Origin: Sphingomonas arenae
GTDB lineage: Bacteria > Pseudomonadota > Alphaproteobacteria > Sphingomonadales > Sphingomonadaceae
Direction of reading: 5' to 3'
NCBI RefSeq assembly: GCF_016924655.1
Contig: NZ_JAFFJU010000001.1
Span: 248,001-312,000 of the forward strand
Length of the DNA: 64,000 nt
Shown here one piece after another: positions 1 through 7,745 of the stretch. A model generated the notes under the pieces. The model saw nothing but the letters and a program-made list of their open reading frames with translations. It was not told where the DNA came from and searched no databases. The translations under genes and the position numbers were made by a program. The stretch's first letter is position 1, and the number at the start of each line of letters is the position of its first letter.

Positions 1-174
1 CAGCGGCGCGACCTGTGCGCCGCCATAACCCTCGTGCCAGAAGGCTGCCGAACGGCCGGTGGAATGATGCCCAGGCTGATCCTCCGTCTCGACCAGCAGT
101 ACGCGGCGGTGCGGAGCCAGCGCGGCGCCAAGGCTGGCGCCGGCGATCCCGGCTCCAACGATGAGGATGTCCAC
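1..174 (-). CDS. FAD-dependent oxidoreductase, N-terminal fragment (DAO family)
   Basis: Only the first 58 codons lie in the window; the gene runs off the left edge. The translation opens VDILIVGAGIAGASLG, the dinucleotide-binding GxGxxG fold of glycine/D-amino-acid oxidase type flavoproteins, followed by an acidic end of the second strand (LLVETED) and an HHSTGRSAAF stretch typical of DAO-family enzymes. I start it at the GTG at 174; a second in-frame GTG at 183 is equally possible. It is divergent from the Tad pilus genes. The substrate cannot be told from this fragment. Confidence 0.75.
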   Translation of the reverse strand, partial: MDILIVGAGIAGASLGAALAPHRRVLLVETEDQPGHHSTGRSAAFWHEGYGGAQVAPL

Positions 175-226
175 TGAAGTCACGTCCCGTGCTGGTTACG
201 GTTTGGAAAGCCCCGCCGTCTAGACG

Positions 227-706
227 GTGAAAATGATGAATCTGCCGTTCACCGTCTTGCTGCCTGCTATTCTCGCGGTTCTGCTGGTCGTCGCCGCGAT
301 CATCGACGCGCGAACCTACCGCATCTCCAATCGCCTGAATTTCACGATCGGTGCGCTGGCCCCCGCCTACTGGTGGGCTTTGGGTTTGCCGCTCTGGCCA
401 GACGTGGCGGTGCAGCTAGGCGTTGCCGCGCTGGTGTTCGGGCTGCTGGCGGGCGCTTTCTACGCGGGCATGATGGGCGGTGGGGACGTCAAGCTCGCGG
501 CCGCCGTGTCGCTATGGTTCCCGCCCTTCTTTGTCGCGAAGTTCTTGGTCTGGATGTCGATCGCAGGCGGATTGCTCACGCTCGCCCTCCTGCTCGCTCA
601 TCGGGTCCGGCGCCAACCAGGGCGCCCGAAAGTGCCTTACGGCATCGCAATTGCGACGGCCGCGCTCACGATTCTGGCCGAACGATATCTTAACCATTTT
701 GCCTGA
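227..706 (+). CDS. cpaA: Type IV prepilin peptidase, TadV/CpaA (A24 family)
   Basis: Small integral-membrane aspartic protease that would remove the leader from Flp prepilins at the inner membrane. The 159-residue product is mostly hydrophobic helices. It carries the two expected aspartates, Asp27 in IIDARTYRISN and Asp87 in the GGGDVK (GxGD) motif. The size suits the short TadV type, which lacks the N-terminal methylase half of PilD. The GTG at 227 is followed by in-frame ATGs at 233 and 236, so the exact start is open. It is the first gene of the Tad operon; the likely substrates are the two Flp pilins at 23.9-24.2 kb. Confidence 0.9.
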   Translation: MKMMNLPFTVLLPAILAVLLVVAAIIDARTYRISNRLNFTIGALAPAYWWALGLPLWPDVAVQLGVAALVFGLLAGAFYAGMMGGGDVKLAAAVSLWFPPFFVAKFLVWMSIAGGLLTLALLLAHRVRRQPGRPKVPYGIAIATAALTILAERYLNHFA

Positions 707-752
707 TGTCTGACACCATTGAGTGGACCCTTTCTGGGGAGGCGTTTGCGCC

Positions 753-1811
753 ATGGATGTGAAGAAGATCGCGCTTCTGGTCGGAGCGTTGCTGGTTGCC
801 GCGGTGACCGCCGTGTTGGCCAAGAACATGTTTGCCGGGGCCAGCGCGCCTGAGGCCACCGCTGCTGTTGCGGCTCCCGTGGGGCCCAAGATCCTGGTGG
901 CCCGCAAGGCACTAGCGGTCGGCACCATCGTGGATGCGGAGTCCTTCACCTACCAGCCTTGGCCGGAGGAGCTGATGCAGAGTGCCTACTATACGGAAGG
1001 CAGCCCTGACTCAGATCCCAGCAAGCTGATCGGTACGGTTGTTCGCAATCCCGTGACCGCAGGCCAGCCGCTGACCCGCGGCACCCTGGTAGGTCCGCAG
1101 GACCGTGGCTTCCTGGCCGCGGCGCTGGGCCCGGGCATGCGCGCCATCACCATCAAGACCGACAGCGACACTGGCGGTGTCGGCGGGTTCGTCTTCCCGG
1201 GTGACCGCGTCGACCTCGTCCTGACCCAGGAGGTCGAGGGTGGAGGCGATGGTCCGCCGCTGAAGGTTTCCGAGACGATCGTCCGCAACCTGCGGGTCCT
1301 CGCCATCGACCAGAAGGTCGACAGCAAGGGCGAAGACGGCAAGACAGAGATCCTGAAGCCAGATACGGTGACGCTCGAGGCAACTCCCCGGATCGCCGAG
1401 AAGATCGCTGTGTCGCAGGCGATGGGCAAGCTGTCCCTCTCGCTCCGCTCCATTGCCGATACCACGGCGGAGCTCGAGAGGGCGGTCGCCTCGGGTGAGG
1501 TCAAGCTGCCTAACAGCCGGACTCCGGCCGAAGAGCGCAGCATGATGCTTGCTCTTGCCAACCGTCCGATCGACACGGCGACGACATATACCACCGGCGG
1601 CGATGTGTCCCGCTTCCAGCGTCGCACGGTTCCGGCCAAGCCGGCCGACCGCTCGGCCCAGGCCGCGGATGCGCTCACCAAGTTCGCCGGCGCCCTGTCC
1701 GGCAACCCGGTCGCGGCGACCGGCGCCGGCGGCGCAGGCATTCCCGCCGGCCCGGTGGTCCGCGTCGCTCGTGGCAACAACGTCAGCTACGTTCCAGTGG
1801 GGGCTCGTTAA
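753..1811 (+). CDS. cpaB: Flp pilus assembly protein CpaB/RcpC
   Basis: Periplasmic Tad component thought to gate or stabilise the secretin. The 352-residue product has one N-terminal membrane anchor (about residues 5-25), an SAF-like domain (KILVARKALAVGTIVDAES) and the conserved RAITIKTDSDTGGVGGFVFPGDRVDL region of the family. I chose the ATG at 753 because GGGGAGGCG sits just upstream; the frame is open back to a GTG at 723. The C-terminal third is low in complexity (Ala, Gly, Pro). It ends one base before the ATG of cpaC, indicating translational coupling. Confidence 0.93.
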   Translation: MDVKKIALLVGALLVAAVTAVLAKNMFAGASAPEATAAVAAPVGPKILVARKALAVGTIVDAESFTYQPWPEELMQSAYYTEGSPDSDPSKLIGTVVRNPVTAGQPLTRGTLVGPQDRGFLAAALGPGMRAITIKTDSDTGGVGGFVFPGDRVDLVLTQEVEGGGDGPPLKVSETIVRNLRVLAIDQKVDSKGEDGKTEILKPDTVTLEATPRIAEKIAVSQAMGKLSLSLRSIADTTAELERAVASGEVKLPNSRTPAEERSMMLALANRPIDTATTYTTGGDVSRFQRRTVPAKPADRSAQAADALTKFAGALSGNPVAATGAGGAGIPAGPVVRVARGNNVSYVPVGAR

Positions 1812-1812
1812 G

Positions 1813-3288
1813 ATGATCGCCAACAAGACCCGCCGCCAGTCGCGCCTGGGCACTGCCCTCGCCGCCCTGGCCCTCGGCCTCGGCACCGCCGCGACCCTCG
1901 CCAGCCCGGCCGCCGCGCAGCCCATGGCCGCGCGACCGTCGGAAACGCTGAACCTCAGCCAGAACACCGGGACATTGGTGCGCCTGTCCTCGCCGATGAG
2001 CGATCTCTTCGTCGCCAACGACAAGATCGCCGATGTGCAGGTCCGGTCTTCCAACCAGCTGTACGTGTTCGGCAAGGAGCGTGGTGAAACGACTGTCTAC
2101 GCCACGGACAAGAATGGCCGGGTAGTCTATGCCGCCAACGTCCGCGTCGGAAACAACATCAGCTCGGTCGACGAGATGCTGCGCATGGCCATGCCGGAAG
2201 CGAGCATCCAGGCGACCCCGATGAACAACCTGGTCCTGCTGACCGGCACCGTCGCGTCTCCTGAAGATGCGGCCGAGGCTCAGCGGCTCGTCCAGGCCTA
2301 TGTGGGCGACGGTACGCAGATCGTCAGCCGGGTTCGCACCGCTACGCCGCTGCAGGTGAACCTCAAGGTGAAGATCGCCGAGGTGAACCGCACCCTGCTG
2401 AAGCAGATTGGCGTGAACCTCCTCACCAGCACGCAGGGCGGTTTCAAGCTCGGCGTTCTTCAGGGCCAGGGCATCTACCTGCCGGAGCCCGGTGGAGAGC
2501 AGGACGGCGCGGGATCGATCATCCGGAGCCCGATCGGCTCCACCATCTCCGGTGTCGGCAAGCTGTTCGGCATGGATATCATCAGCTCGCTCGACCTGGC
2601 CGCCACGGATGGTGTCGTCACCCTGCTGGCCGAGCCGAACCTGACCGCTCTTTCTGGTGAGACTGCCAGCTTCCTGGCCGGCGGTGAGTTCCCGGTGCCG
2701 GTCAGCCAATCGCTTGGCGCGATCTCGATCGAGTACAAGCAGTATGGCGTCGGGCTGGCCTTCACGCCGATCGTCCTTGCCGACGGCCGCATCTCCATGC
2801 GGGTCCGGCCGGAAGTCAGTGAGCTGTCGAACGAGAATGCCGTTCGGTTGAACGGCTTTCTGGTCCCGGCCATTACGACACGTCGAGCGGAAACGACGGT
2901 GGAGCTGGGCTCCGGCCAGAGCTTCATGATCGCCGGCCTGCTCCGAAATGCGAACGCGAACGATGTCGAGAAGGCGCCTTTCCTTGGCGACCTCCCAATC
3001 CTCGGCGCCCTGTTCCGCTCGACGCGCTACCGCCGCGCGGAAACGGAACTCGTGATCGTGGTGACCCCGTATTTGGTTCGCCCGGTGTCGGGTCAGCTCG
3101 CGCTGCCGACCGACGGCTACCGGGCTCCGACGGATCCGGAGCTGAACTGGGAAGGGCAGACCTTCAAGGGGACCTCGGGTCCACGCCCGGCCGCCAACGC
3201 GGTTGCCCGCCCCGGCGTCAGCGTTTCCGCAGGTGCGGCTCCGGCCGCAGCCACTTCCGCCCCCGCCAGCCCGGGCTTCAAGCTGTGA
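1813..3288 (+). CDS. cpaC: Outer-membrane secretin CpaC/RcpA
   Basis: Forms the outer-membrane channel for the Flp pilus. The 491-residue product has a cleavable signal (basic start, hydrophobic core, AAAQ near residue 36), an N-terminal pilus-assembly domain, a BON-like segment (MNNLVLLTGTVASPEDAAEA) and a C-terminal secretin core containing GGEFPVPV, VGLAFTPIVLADGRI and LVIVVTPYLVRPV. The start is the ATG at 1813, one base after the cpaB stop; the long upstream open frame overlaps cpaB and is not real. Its stop overlaps the region before cpaD. Confidence 0.95.
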   Translation: MIANKTRRQSRLGTALAALALGLGTAATLASPAAAQPMAARPSETLNLSQNTGTLVRLSSPMSDLFVANDKIADVQVRSSNQLYVFGKERGETTVYATDKNGRVVYAANVRVGNNISSVDEMLRMAMPEASIQATPMNNLVLLTGTVASPEDAAEAQRLVQAYVGDGTQIVSRVRTATPLQVNLKVKIAEVNRTLLKQIGVNLLTSTQGGFKLGVLQGQGIYLPEPGGEQDGAGSIIRSPIGSTISGVGKLFGMDIISSLDLAATDGVVTLLAEPNLTALSGETASFLAGGEFPVPVSQSLGAISIEYKQYGVGLAFTPIVLADGRISMRVRPEVSELSNENAVRLNGFLVPAITTRRAETTVELGSGQSFMIAGLLRNANANDVEKAPFLGDLPILGALFRSTRYRRAETELVIVVTPYLVRPVSGQLALPTDGYRAPTDPELNWEGQTFKGTSGPRPAANAVARPGVSVSAGAAPAAATSAPASPGFKL

Positions 3289-3314
3289 TGCCGCGCGCAA
3301 AGAGAGGATCGACG

Positions 3315-3953
3315 ATGCGTACCAACCTTCTCCTGGTGCTACTCGCCTCCGCTTCGGTGGGTGCGTGCGCCTACAAGCCCGGTGATGATCCGGCGCGAGG
3401 CCTGTCCGCCGTGAACGAACCGGTGGTCGCCCGCAGCGACTATGTGTTCGATGCGGCAGCACCTGGCGGCAGTCTGCCGGTCAGCGAAGCCGCACGCCTC
3501 GAAGCATGGTTCCGCGGCCTCGATCTGGGCTATGGTGACACGATCAGTGTCGATGGGCCCTACGCCGACGCAGCTCGGGCCGATGTCGCGCGGATCGCCG
3601 GCCAGTTTGGAATGCTGGTGACGAGCGGGGCACCGGTCACCGCGGGCATAATCCCCGAAGGGTCGGTCAGGGTTGTGGTCAGCCGGACCCGCGCGGATGT
3701 GCCCGGCTGCCCCAACTGGAGCGACCCGGCACTCCCCAATTACAACAATCGGACCATGTCGAACTACGGATGCAGCGTGAACGGCAACCTCGCCGCCATG
3801 GTTGCGAACCCCAACGACCTGATCCATGGCCGGGAGGGTAGCGGCGTCACCGACGCCGCCACCGCCTCCCGTGCAGTCCAGTCGTACCGGACCCAGCGCC
3901 CGACGGGTGAGCAGGGTCTGCAAGACATTCAGACGAAGAAGGAGGGCAAGTAA
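3315..3953 (+). CDS. cpaD: Pilus biogenesis lipoprotein CpaD
   Basis: Outer-membrane lipoprotein that accompanies the Tad secretin. The 212-residue product begins MRTNLLLVLLASASVGAC, a lipoprotein signal with the modified cysteine in VGAC. The family signature VPGCPNWSDPALPNYNNRT, then YGCSVNGNLAAMVANP, is present. An ATG at 3288 overlaps the cpaC stop, but the start at 3315 fits the signal peptide and follows AGAGAGGA. The stop overlaps the cpaE start (TAATG), so the two are coupled. Confidence 0.93.
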   Translation: MRTNLLLVLLASASVGACAYKPGDDPARGLSAVNEPVVARSDYVFDAAAPGGSLPVSEAARLEAWFRGLDLGYGDTISVDGPYADAARADVARIAGQFGMLVTSGAPVTAGIIPEGSVRVVVSRTRADVPGCPNWSDPALPNYNNRTMSNYGCSVNGNLAAMVANPNDLIHGREGSGVTDAATASRAVQSYRTQRPTGEQGLQDIQTKKEGK

Positions 3954-5221
3954 TGAACGCGCCGTTTCAGGCCCGCGCGGGCCTTCGCGACCCGTTCACC
4001 GCCTTCGTGTGCGACGACGCCACTGCCGACATGCTGCGGCCGGTCGCTGTCGAACACGGCTGGAGTCCGGAAAAGGTCAACAAGGGTGGGCTGCGCAATG
4101 CGGTCCAGTCCTTGTCCGTTTCGGCGTCCCCGAACATCCTGTTCGTGGACCTGTCGGAATCGGCTGACCCGTTGAACGACATCAATGCGCTGGCAGAAGT
4201 CTGCGAACCGGGCACGATCGTGATCGCGGCCGGCCAGGTAAATGACGTGCGTCTCTATCGGGACCTCGTTGCCAGTGGCATCCACGATTACCTGCTGAAG
4301 CCCTTCAGCGTGGACCAGCTGCGTGACACCTTCGCGAACGCCCAGGCGATCCTGTCGGGGCCGCGCGGGGAAGCGCAGGTCGACAAGCCGCATGTCATGT
4401 CCACGGTCATCGGCGTCCGCGGAGGCGTGGGCGCATCGACGATCGCGACATCGCTCGCATGGCTGCTCGGGGACAAGGCGCATCGCACGACGGCGCTGCT
4501 CGACCTCGATATTCACTTCGGGACGGGCGCCTTGGCGCTCGACCTGGAGCCGGGTCGCGGCTTGACAGATGCGATCGAAAACCCGAGCCGTATCGACGGT
4601 CTGTTCATCGAGCGGGCCATGGTCCGCGCCAATGAGCGGTTGTCGGTCCTCTCGGCGGAGGCCCCGATCAACCAGCCGCTGATCACGGACGGGACCGCCT
4701 TCTTCCAGCTCCAGGAAGAAATGCGGAACGCCTTCGAGTCGACGGTCCTCGATCTGCCGCGCCACATGCTGATCCAGTTTCCGCACATGGTTCATGACGC
4801 GCATGTCGCAGTGGTCGTGGCGGAACTGACCCTCGCCGCGACCCGGGACACGATCCGGATCCTGGCTTGGCTCAAGTCCAACGCACCGCAGACCAAGGTC
4901 ATTGTCGTCGCCAACCGGGTTCCCTCGGGCGGCGCGCTCGAGATCAGCCGCAAGGACTTCGAACAGTCGATCGAGCGCTCGGTGGATGTCGTGATCGCGG
5001 AGGATGGCAAGCTTGCGGCGCAGGCTGCCAAGCTCGGCAAGCCGGTTGCGGAGGTTGCAGCCGGCAAGGCCGCTGCCCCTTACGCGGCGCTGTGCAACAT
5101 GGTCCTGAGCCATGCCACGGAAGAGGGTGCATCCGAAGCGAAGGGTGCAGCCGCAGCCAAGTCGCTGGTGGATAACCTCAAGTCCATGTTGTCGAAGCCG
5201 AAGCAGGCGGCGGCAGCGTGA
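3953..5221 (+). CDS. cpaE: Pilus localisation ATPase-like protein CpaE/TadZ
   Basis: Localises the Tad machine to a pole in relatives. Residues about 15-130 resemble a response-regulator receiver, with Asp66 in LFVDLSE and Lys116 in YLLKPFS. Residues 148-400 form a MinD/ParA-type domain. The P-loop reads GVRGGVGAST (155-163): the signature lysine of the deviant Walker A motif is replaced, a change known in TadZ/CpaE proteins and suggesting weak or no ATP hydrolysis. The tail is Ala/Lys-rich. It starts inside the cpaD stop. The usual next gene, cpaF, is absent. Confidence 0.92.
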   Translation: MNAPFQARAGLRDPFTAFVCDDATADMLRPVAVEHGWSPEKVNKGGLRNAVQSLSVSASPNILFVDLSESADPLNDINALAEVCEPGTIVIAAGQVNDVRLYRDLVASGIHDYLLKPFSVDQLRDTFANAQAILSGPRGEAQVDKPHVMSTVIGVRGGVGASTIATSLAWLLGDKAHRTTALLDLDIHFGTGALALDLEPGRGLTDAIENPSRIDGLFIERAMVRANERLSVLSAEAPINQPLITDGTAFFQLQEEMRNAFESTVLDLPRHMLIQFPHMVHDAHVAVVVAELTLAATRDTIRILAWLKSNAPQTKVIVVANRVPSGGALEISRKDFEQSIERSVDVVIAEDGKLAAQAAKLGKPVAEVAAGKAAAPYAALCNMVLSHATEEGASEAKGAAAAKSLVDNLKSMLSKPKQAAAA

Positions 5222-5237
5222 CGAACCGGAAGGCATC

Positions 5238-5258
5238 GGACGGGTTCGAAACCCGTCC
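5238..5258. terminator. Perfect 9-bp hairpin between cpaE and tadB
   Basis: GGACGGGTT-CGA-AACCCGTCC forms a perfect 9-bp stem with a 3-base loop, 17 bases after the cpaE stop. No T-run follows, so it is more likely an RNA-processing or attenuation hairpin, or a deletion scar, than a classical terminator. It sits exactly where cpaF is expected. Confidence 0.5.
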
Positions 5259-5295
5259 GGTCCTTCCCACGACCCTGAATTGAAGGACGGGCTTG

Positions 5296-6267
5296 ATGTC
5301 GATCATGGTCATCATCTTGGCGGGGGGAGTGCTGGGTGCACTCGCGCTGCTCATCAACGCCTTCCAGGGTCCCTCGGCGTCCAAGGCGACCAAGCGCCGC
5401 CTGGAGATGATCAAGGAACGGCACGCCGAAGGCATTGCCGCCCACGCCAATGCGCAGATTCGCAAGCTGTTCGCGAAACAGCAGAGCCGCGCTGATAGCT
5501 GGGCCTCGACCCTGCTCCCGAAGCCCGCACTGCTGCGGCAGCGCCTGGAACGCACCGGCCGCAGCTGGAGCCTCGCTCAGTTCGCCATGGTTTGCGGCGG
5601 CATCGTGGTGACGGTCACGCTTCTGATGCTCACCCGCGGCGCGCCGATCCCGCTGGCTATCCTGGTCGGCTGCTTCGTCGGGGTCGGTCTCCCGCACTTT
5701 GTGGTCGGGAAGCTGATCAACCGCCGCATTGCTAGGTTCACCGCCAACTTCCCTGACGCCATTGAACTGATGGTTCGCGGCCTTCGTTCGGGTCTCCCGA
5801 TCACCGAAACCTTGGGCATCGTCTCCAGCGAGGTTCCCGATCCGGTCGGGTCCGAGTTTCGCGCTGTCGCGGACAAGATGAAGATTGGTCGCACGATGGA
5901 AGCGGCTCTTCAGGAAACGGCGGACCGCCTCGGCACTCCCGAGTTCCAGTTCTTCGTCATCACCCTCGCCATCCAGCGGGAGACCGGCGGCAATCTTGCC
6001 GAGACGCTGTCGAACCTTGCCGACGTGCTCCGAAAGCGCGCCCAGATGAAGCTGAAGATCAAGGCCATGAGTTCGGAATCGAAGGCTTCGGCCATGATCG
6101 TGGGCGCACTGCCCTTCATCGTCTTCGGGCTCGTCTACATGATGAACCCCGGATACATGGCCGGCTTCTTCACGGATGACCGACTGATCATCGCAGGCCT
6201 CGGCGGGCTTCTTTGGATGAGCATCGGCGTCTTCGTCATGGCCAAGATGGTCAACTTCGAGATCTAA
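5296..6267 (+). CDS. tadB: Type II/IV secretion F-family protein TadB
   Basis: Inner-membrane platform protein of the Tad pilus. The 323-residue product has two N-terminal hydrophobic segments, a central cytoplasmic T2SSF domain (from about residue 155, FTANFPDAIELMVRGLRSG ... GRTMEAALQETADRLG) and C-terminal membrane helices. The ATG at 5296 follows GAAGGA; a TTG directly before it is in frame. Its partner ATPase CpaF is not encoded nearby. tadC follows after 12 bases. Confidence 0.93.
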   Translation: MSIMVIILAGGVLGALALLINAFQGPSASKATKRRLEMIKERHAEGIAAHANAQIRKLFAKQQSRADSWASTLLPKPALLRQRLERTGRSWSLAQFAMVCGGIVVTVTLLMLTRGAPIPLAILVGCFVGVGLPHFVVGKLINRRIARFTANFPDAIELMVRGLRSGLPITETLGIVSSEVPDPVGSEFRAVADKMKIGRTMEAALQETADRLGTPEFQFFVITLAIQRETGGNLAETLSNLADVLRKRAQMKLKIKAMSSESKASAMIVGALPFIVFGLVYMMNPGYMAGFFTDDRLIIAGLGGLLWMSIGVFVMAKMVNFEI

Positions 6268-6279
6268 GGGACCAACGAC

Positions 6280-7275
6280 ATGCAGCCTGCAGCAGGCCCC
6301 ACCCTTCTCGGCGTCGATGTCATCTGGGTTGCCACAATCCTCTCGGGGGTGGCGACCATGGCGGTGCTGATCGCCATCTACGCCGCAACGACAGTCAAGG
6401 ATCCGATGGCCCGCCGGGTCAAAGCGCTGAACGAGCGGCGCGAGCAGCTCAAGGCAGGCATCGTCGCGTCCACCAACAAGCGCAAGAAGCTGACCAATCA
6501 GAATGCGGCGGCGGACAAGGTCCGCGGCATCCTGTCCAGCTTCAAGATGATCCAGGACGATCAGCTGAAGAAGACTCAGGTCAAGCTGATGCAGGCGGGC
6601 ATCCGCGCCAAGGACCTGGCCTTCTTCATCATCTTCGCCCGTTTCGTGCTCCCGGTGGTCCTCGGGGCGCTGGCAATCCTGTTCATCTACGTGCTCGATT
6701 TCTTCCCCGATTGGGGCGGGATCAAGCGCTATGCCGTTACCGCCGGCACGCTGGTGCTCAGCTACAAGGCGCCGGACATCTGGCTGAAGAACAAGGTTAC
6801 AAAGCGCAGCCATGCCGTGCGGAAGGGCCTGCCGGACGCGCTGGACCTGTTGGTCATCTGCGCCGAGGCCGGCCTGACCGTGGACGCCGCATTCGGCCGT
6901 GTCTCCCGCGAACTGGGGAAGGCCTACCCTGAACTGGGTGACGAGTTCGGCCTGACCGCCATCGAGCTGGGCTTCCTCAACGAGCGCCGTCAGGCCTTCG
7001 AAAACCTGTCGACCCGCGTCGACCTGGAAGCGATCCGCGGCGTGGTCACTACCATGATCCAGACGGAGAAGTACGGCACGCCCCTCGCCTCCGCCCTGCG
7101 GGTGCTGTCGGCCGAGTTCCGCAATGAACGCATGATGCGCGCGGAGGAGAAGGCCGCGCGGCTCCCGGCGATCATGACGGTTCCGCTGATCCTGTTCATC
7201 CTGCCGACCCTGTTCGTCGTGATCCTCGGTCCGGCGGCCTGCTCGATCAGCGACAGCTTCCTGAACGCCAAGTAA
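6280..7275 (+). CDS. tadC: Type II/IV secretion F-family protein TadC
   Basis: Second inner-membrane platform subunit, expected to pair with TadB. The 331-residue product has an N-terminal helix, a charged linker (RRVKALNERREQLKAG), a T2SSF domain around residues 185-310 (GLPDALDLLVICAEAGLTVDAAFGR and GTPLASALRVLSAEFR) and a final membrane helix (PLILFILPTLFVVILGP). It lies 12 bases after tadB in the same operon and is the last recognisable Tad gene here. Confidence 0.93.
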   Translation: MQPAAGPTLLGVDVIWVATILSGVATMAVLIAIYAATTVKDPMARRVKALNERREQLKAGIVASTNKRKKLTNQNAAADKVRGILSSFKMIQDDQLKKTQVKLMQAGIRAKDLAFFIIFARFVLPVVLGALAILFIYVLDFFPDWGGIKRYAVTAGTLVLSYKAPDIWLKNKVTKRSHAVRKGLPDALDLLVICAEAGLTVDAAFGRVSRELGKAYPELGDEFGLTAIELGFLNERRQAFENLSTRVDLEAIRGVVTTMIQTEKYGTPLASALRVLSAEFRNERMMRAEEKAARLPAIMTVPLILFILPTLFVVILGPAACSISDSFLNAK

Positions 7276-7286
7276 GGTCAGATTCA

Positions 7287-7316
7287 TTCCTCTCCCGGCT
7301 CGCGCTGGGAGAGGAA
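7287..7316. terminator. Hairpin after tadC
   Basis: TTCCTCTCCC (7287-7296) pairs perfectly with GGGAGAGGAA (7307-7316) across a 10-base loop. There is no T-run, so this may attenuate read-through into the small membrane gene or be an intergenic palindromic repeat. Confidence 0.5.
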
Positions 7317-7359
7317 CAAATATCCCGCTCCCTCGCTTTGACTTCGTATCGGCGACGCA

Positions 7360-7692
7360 ATGAGGGATGGACGGATGCTGACCTTCACGACGGACCAATG
7401 GGTCATCATCGGCCTGGTCTTCGTCCTCGGCCTGCTCGTGGGCATGTGGATGACGTCCGGCGGACGGCGCAAGTGGAAGACCCGCTACAACGAGGAACTC
7501 GAAAAGCGGCGAGTGCTCGAACGCGACCTGAAGGATCGCGAGACGCACTGGAACTCGCGCGAGAAGGAATGGCGTGAGCGCGAGACGTTGATGGCCGCGG
7601 GCCGCCGGGATCGCGACGGCGACGGCTACCCCGATCGGCGTGGCGATGAACGACCGATCATAGGTCGTCATCCAGAGGACGAGCGCCGCTAA
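7360..7692 (+). CDS. Small single-pass membrane protein with acidic DxDxDG motif
   Basis: The 110-residue product has one membrane helix (WVIIGLVFVLGLLVGMWM), then a highly charged, probably coiled-coil segment rich in Arg/Glu (about residues 40-80), then DRDGDGYPD, a DxDxDG calcium-loop-like motif, and a charged tail. Such one-helix proteins often follow tadC in sphingomonads; the function is unknown to me. An ATG at 7375 is an alternative start that places the membrane helix nearer the N-terminus. A strong bidirectional hairpin follows. Confidence 0.7.
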   Translation: MRDGRMLTFTTDQWVIIGLVFVLGLLVGMWMTSGGRRKWKTRYNEELEKRRVLERDLKDRETHWNSREKEWRERETLMAAGRRDRDGDGYPDRRGDERPIIGRHPEDERR

Positions 7693-7712
7693 CCTCACCC
7701 AGTTCACAAACG

Positions 7713-7734
7713 GGCTCCCGTTGCGGCGGGAGCC
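7713..7734. terminator. Bidirectional terminator hairpin
   Basis: GGCTCCCG (7713-7720) pairs with CGGGAGCC (7727-7734), followed by TGTTCTTG. It lies between convergent genes and can serve both. Confidence 0.75.
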
Positions 7735-7745
7735 TGTTCTTGCGT

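Noticed and set aside
1783-3462. A 559-codon minus-strand frame opposite cpaC
   Set aside because: Shadow of the secretin gene; composition is Arg/Asp/Gly/His-rich and without hydrophobic structure.
5080-7707. An 875-codon open frame on the minus strand across tadB-tadC
   Set aside because: It runs antiparallel to well-recognised genes and its product is Arg/His/Asp-rich with no known domain; long antisense frames are expected in GC-rich coding DNA.
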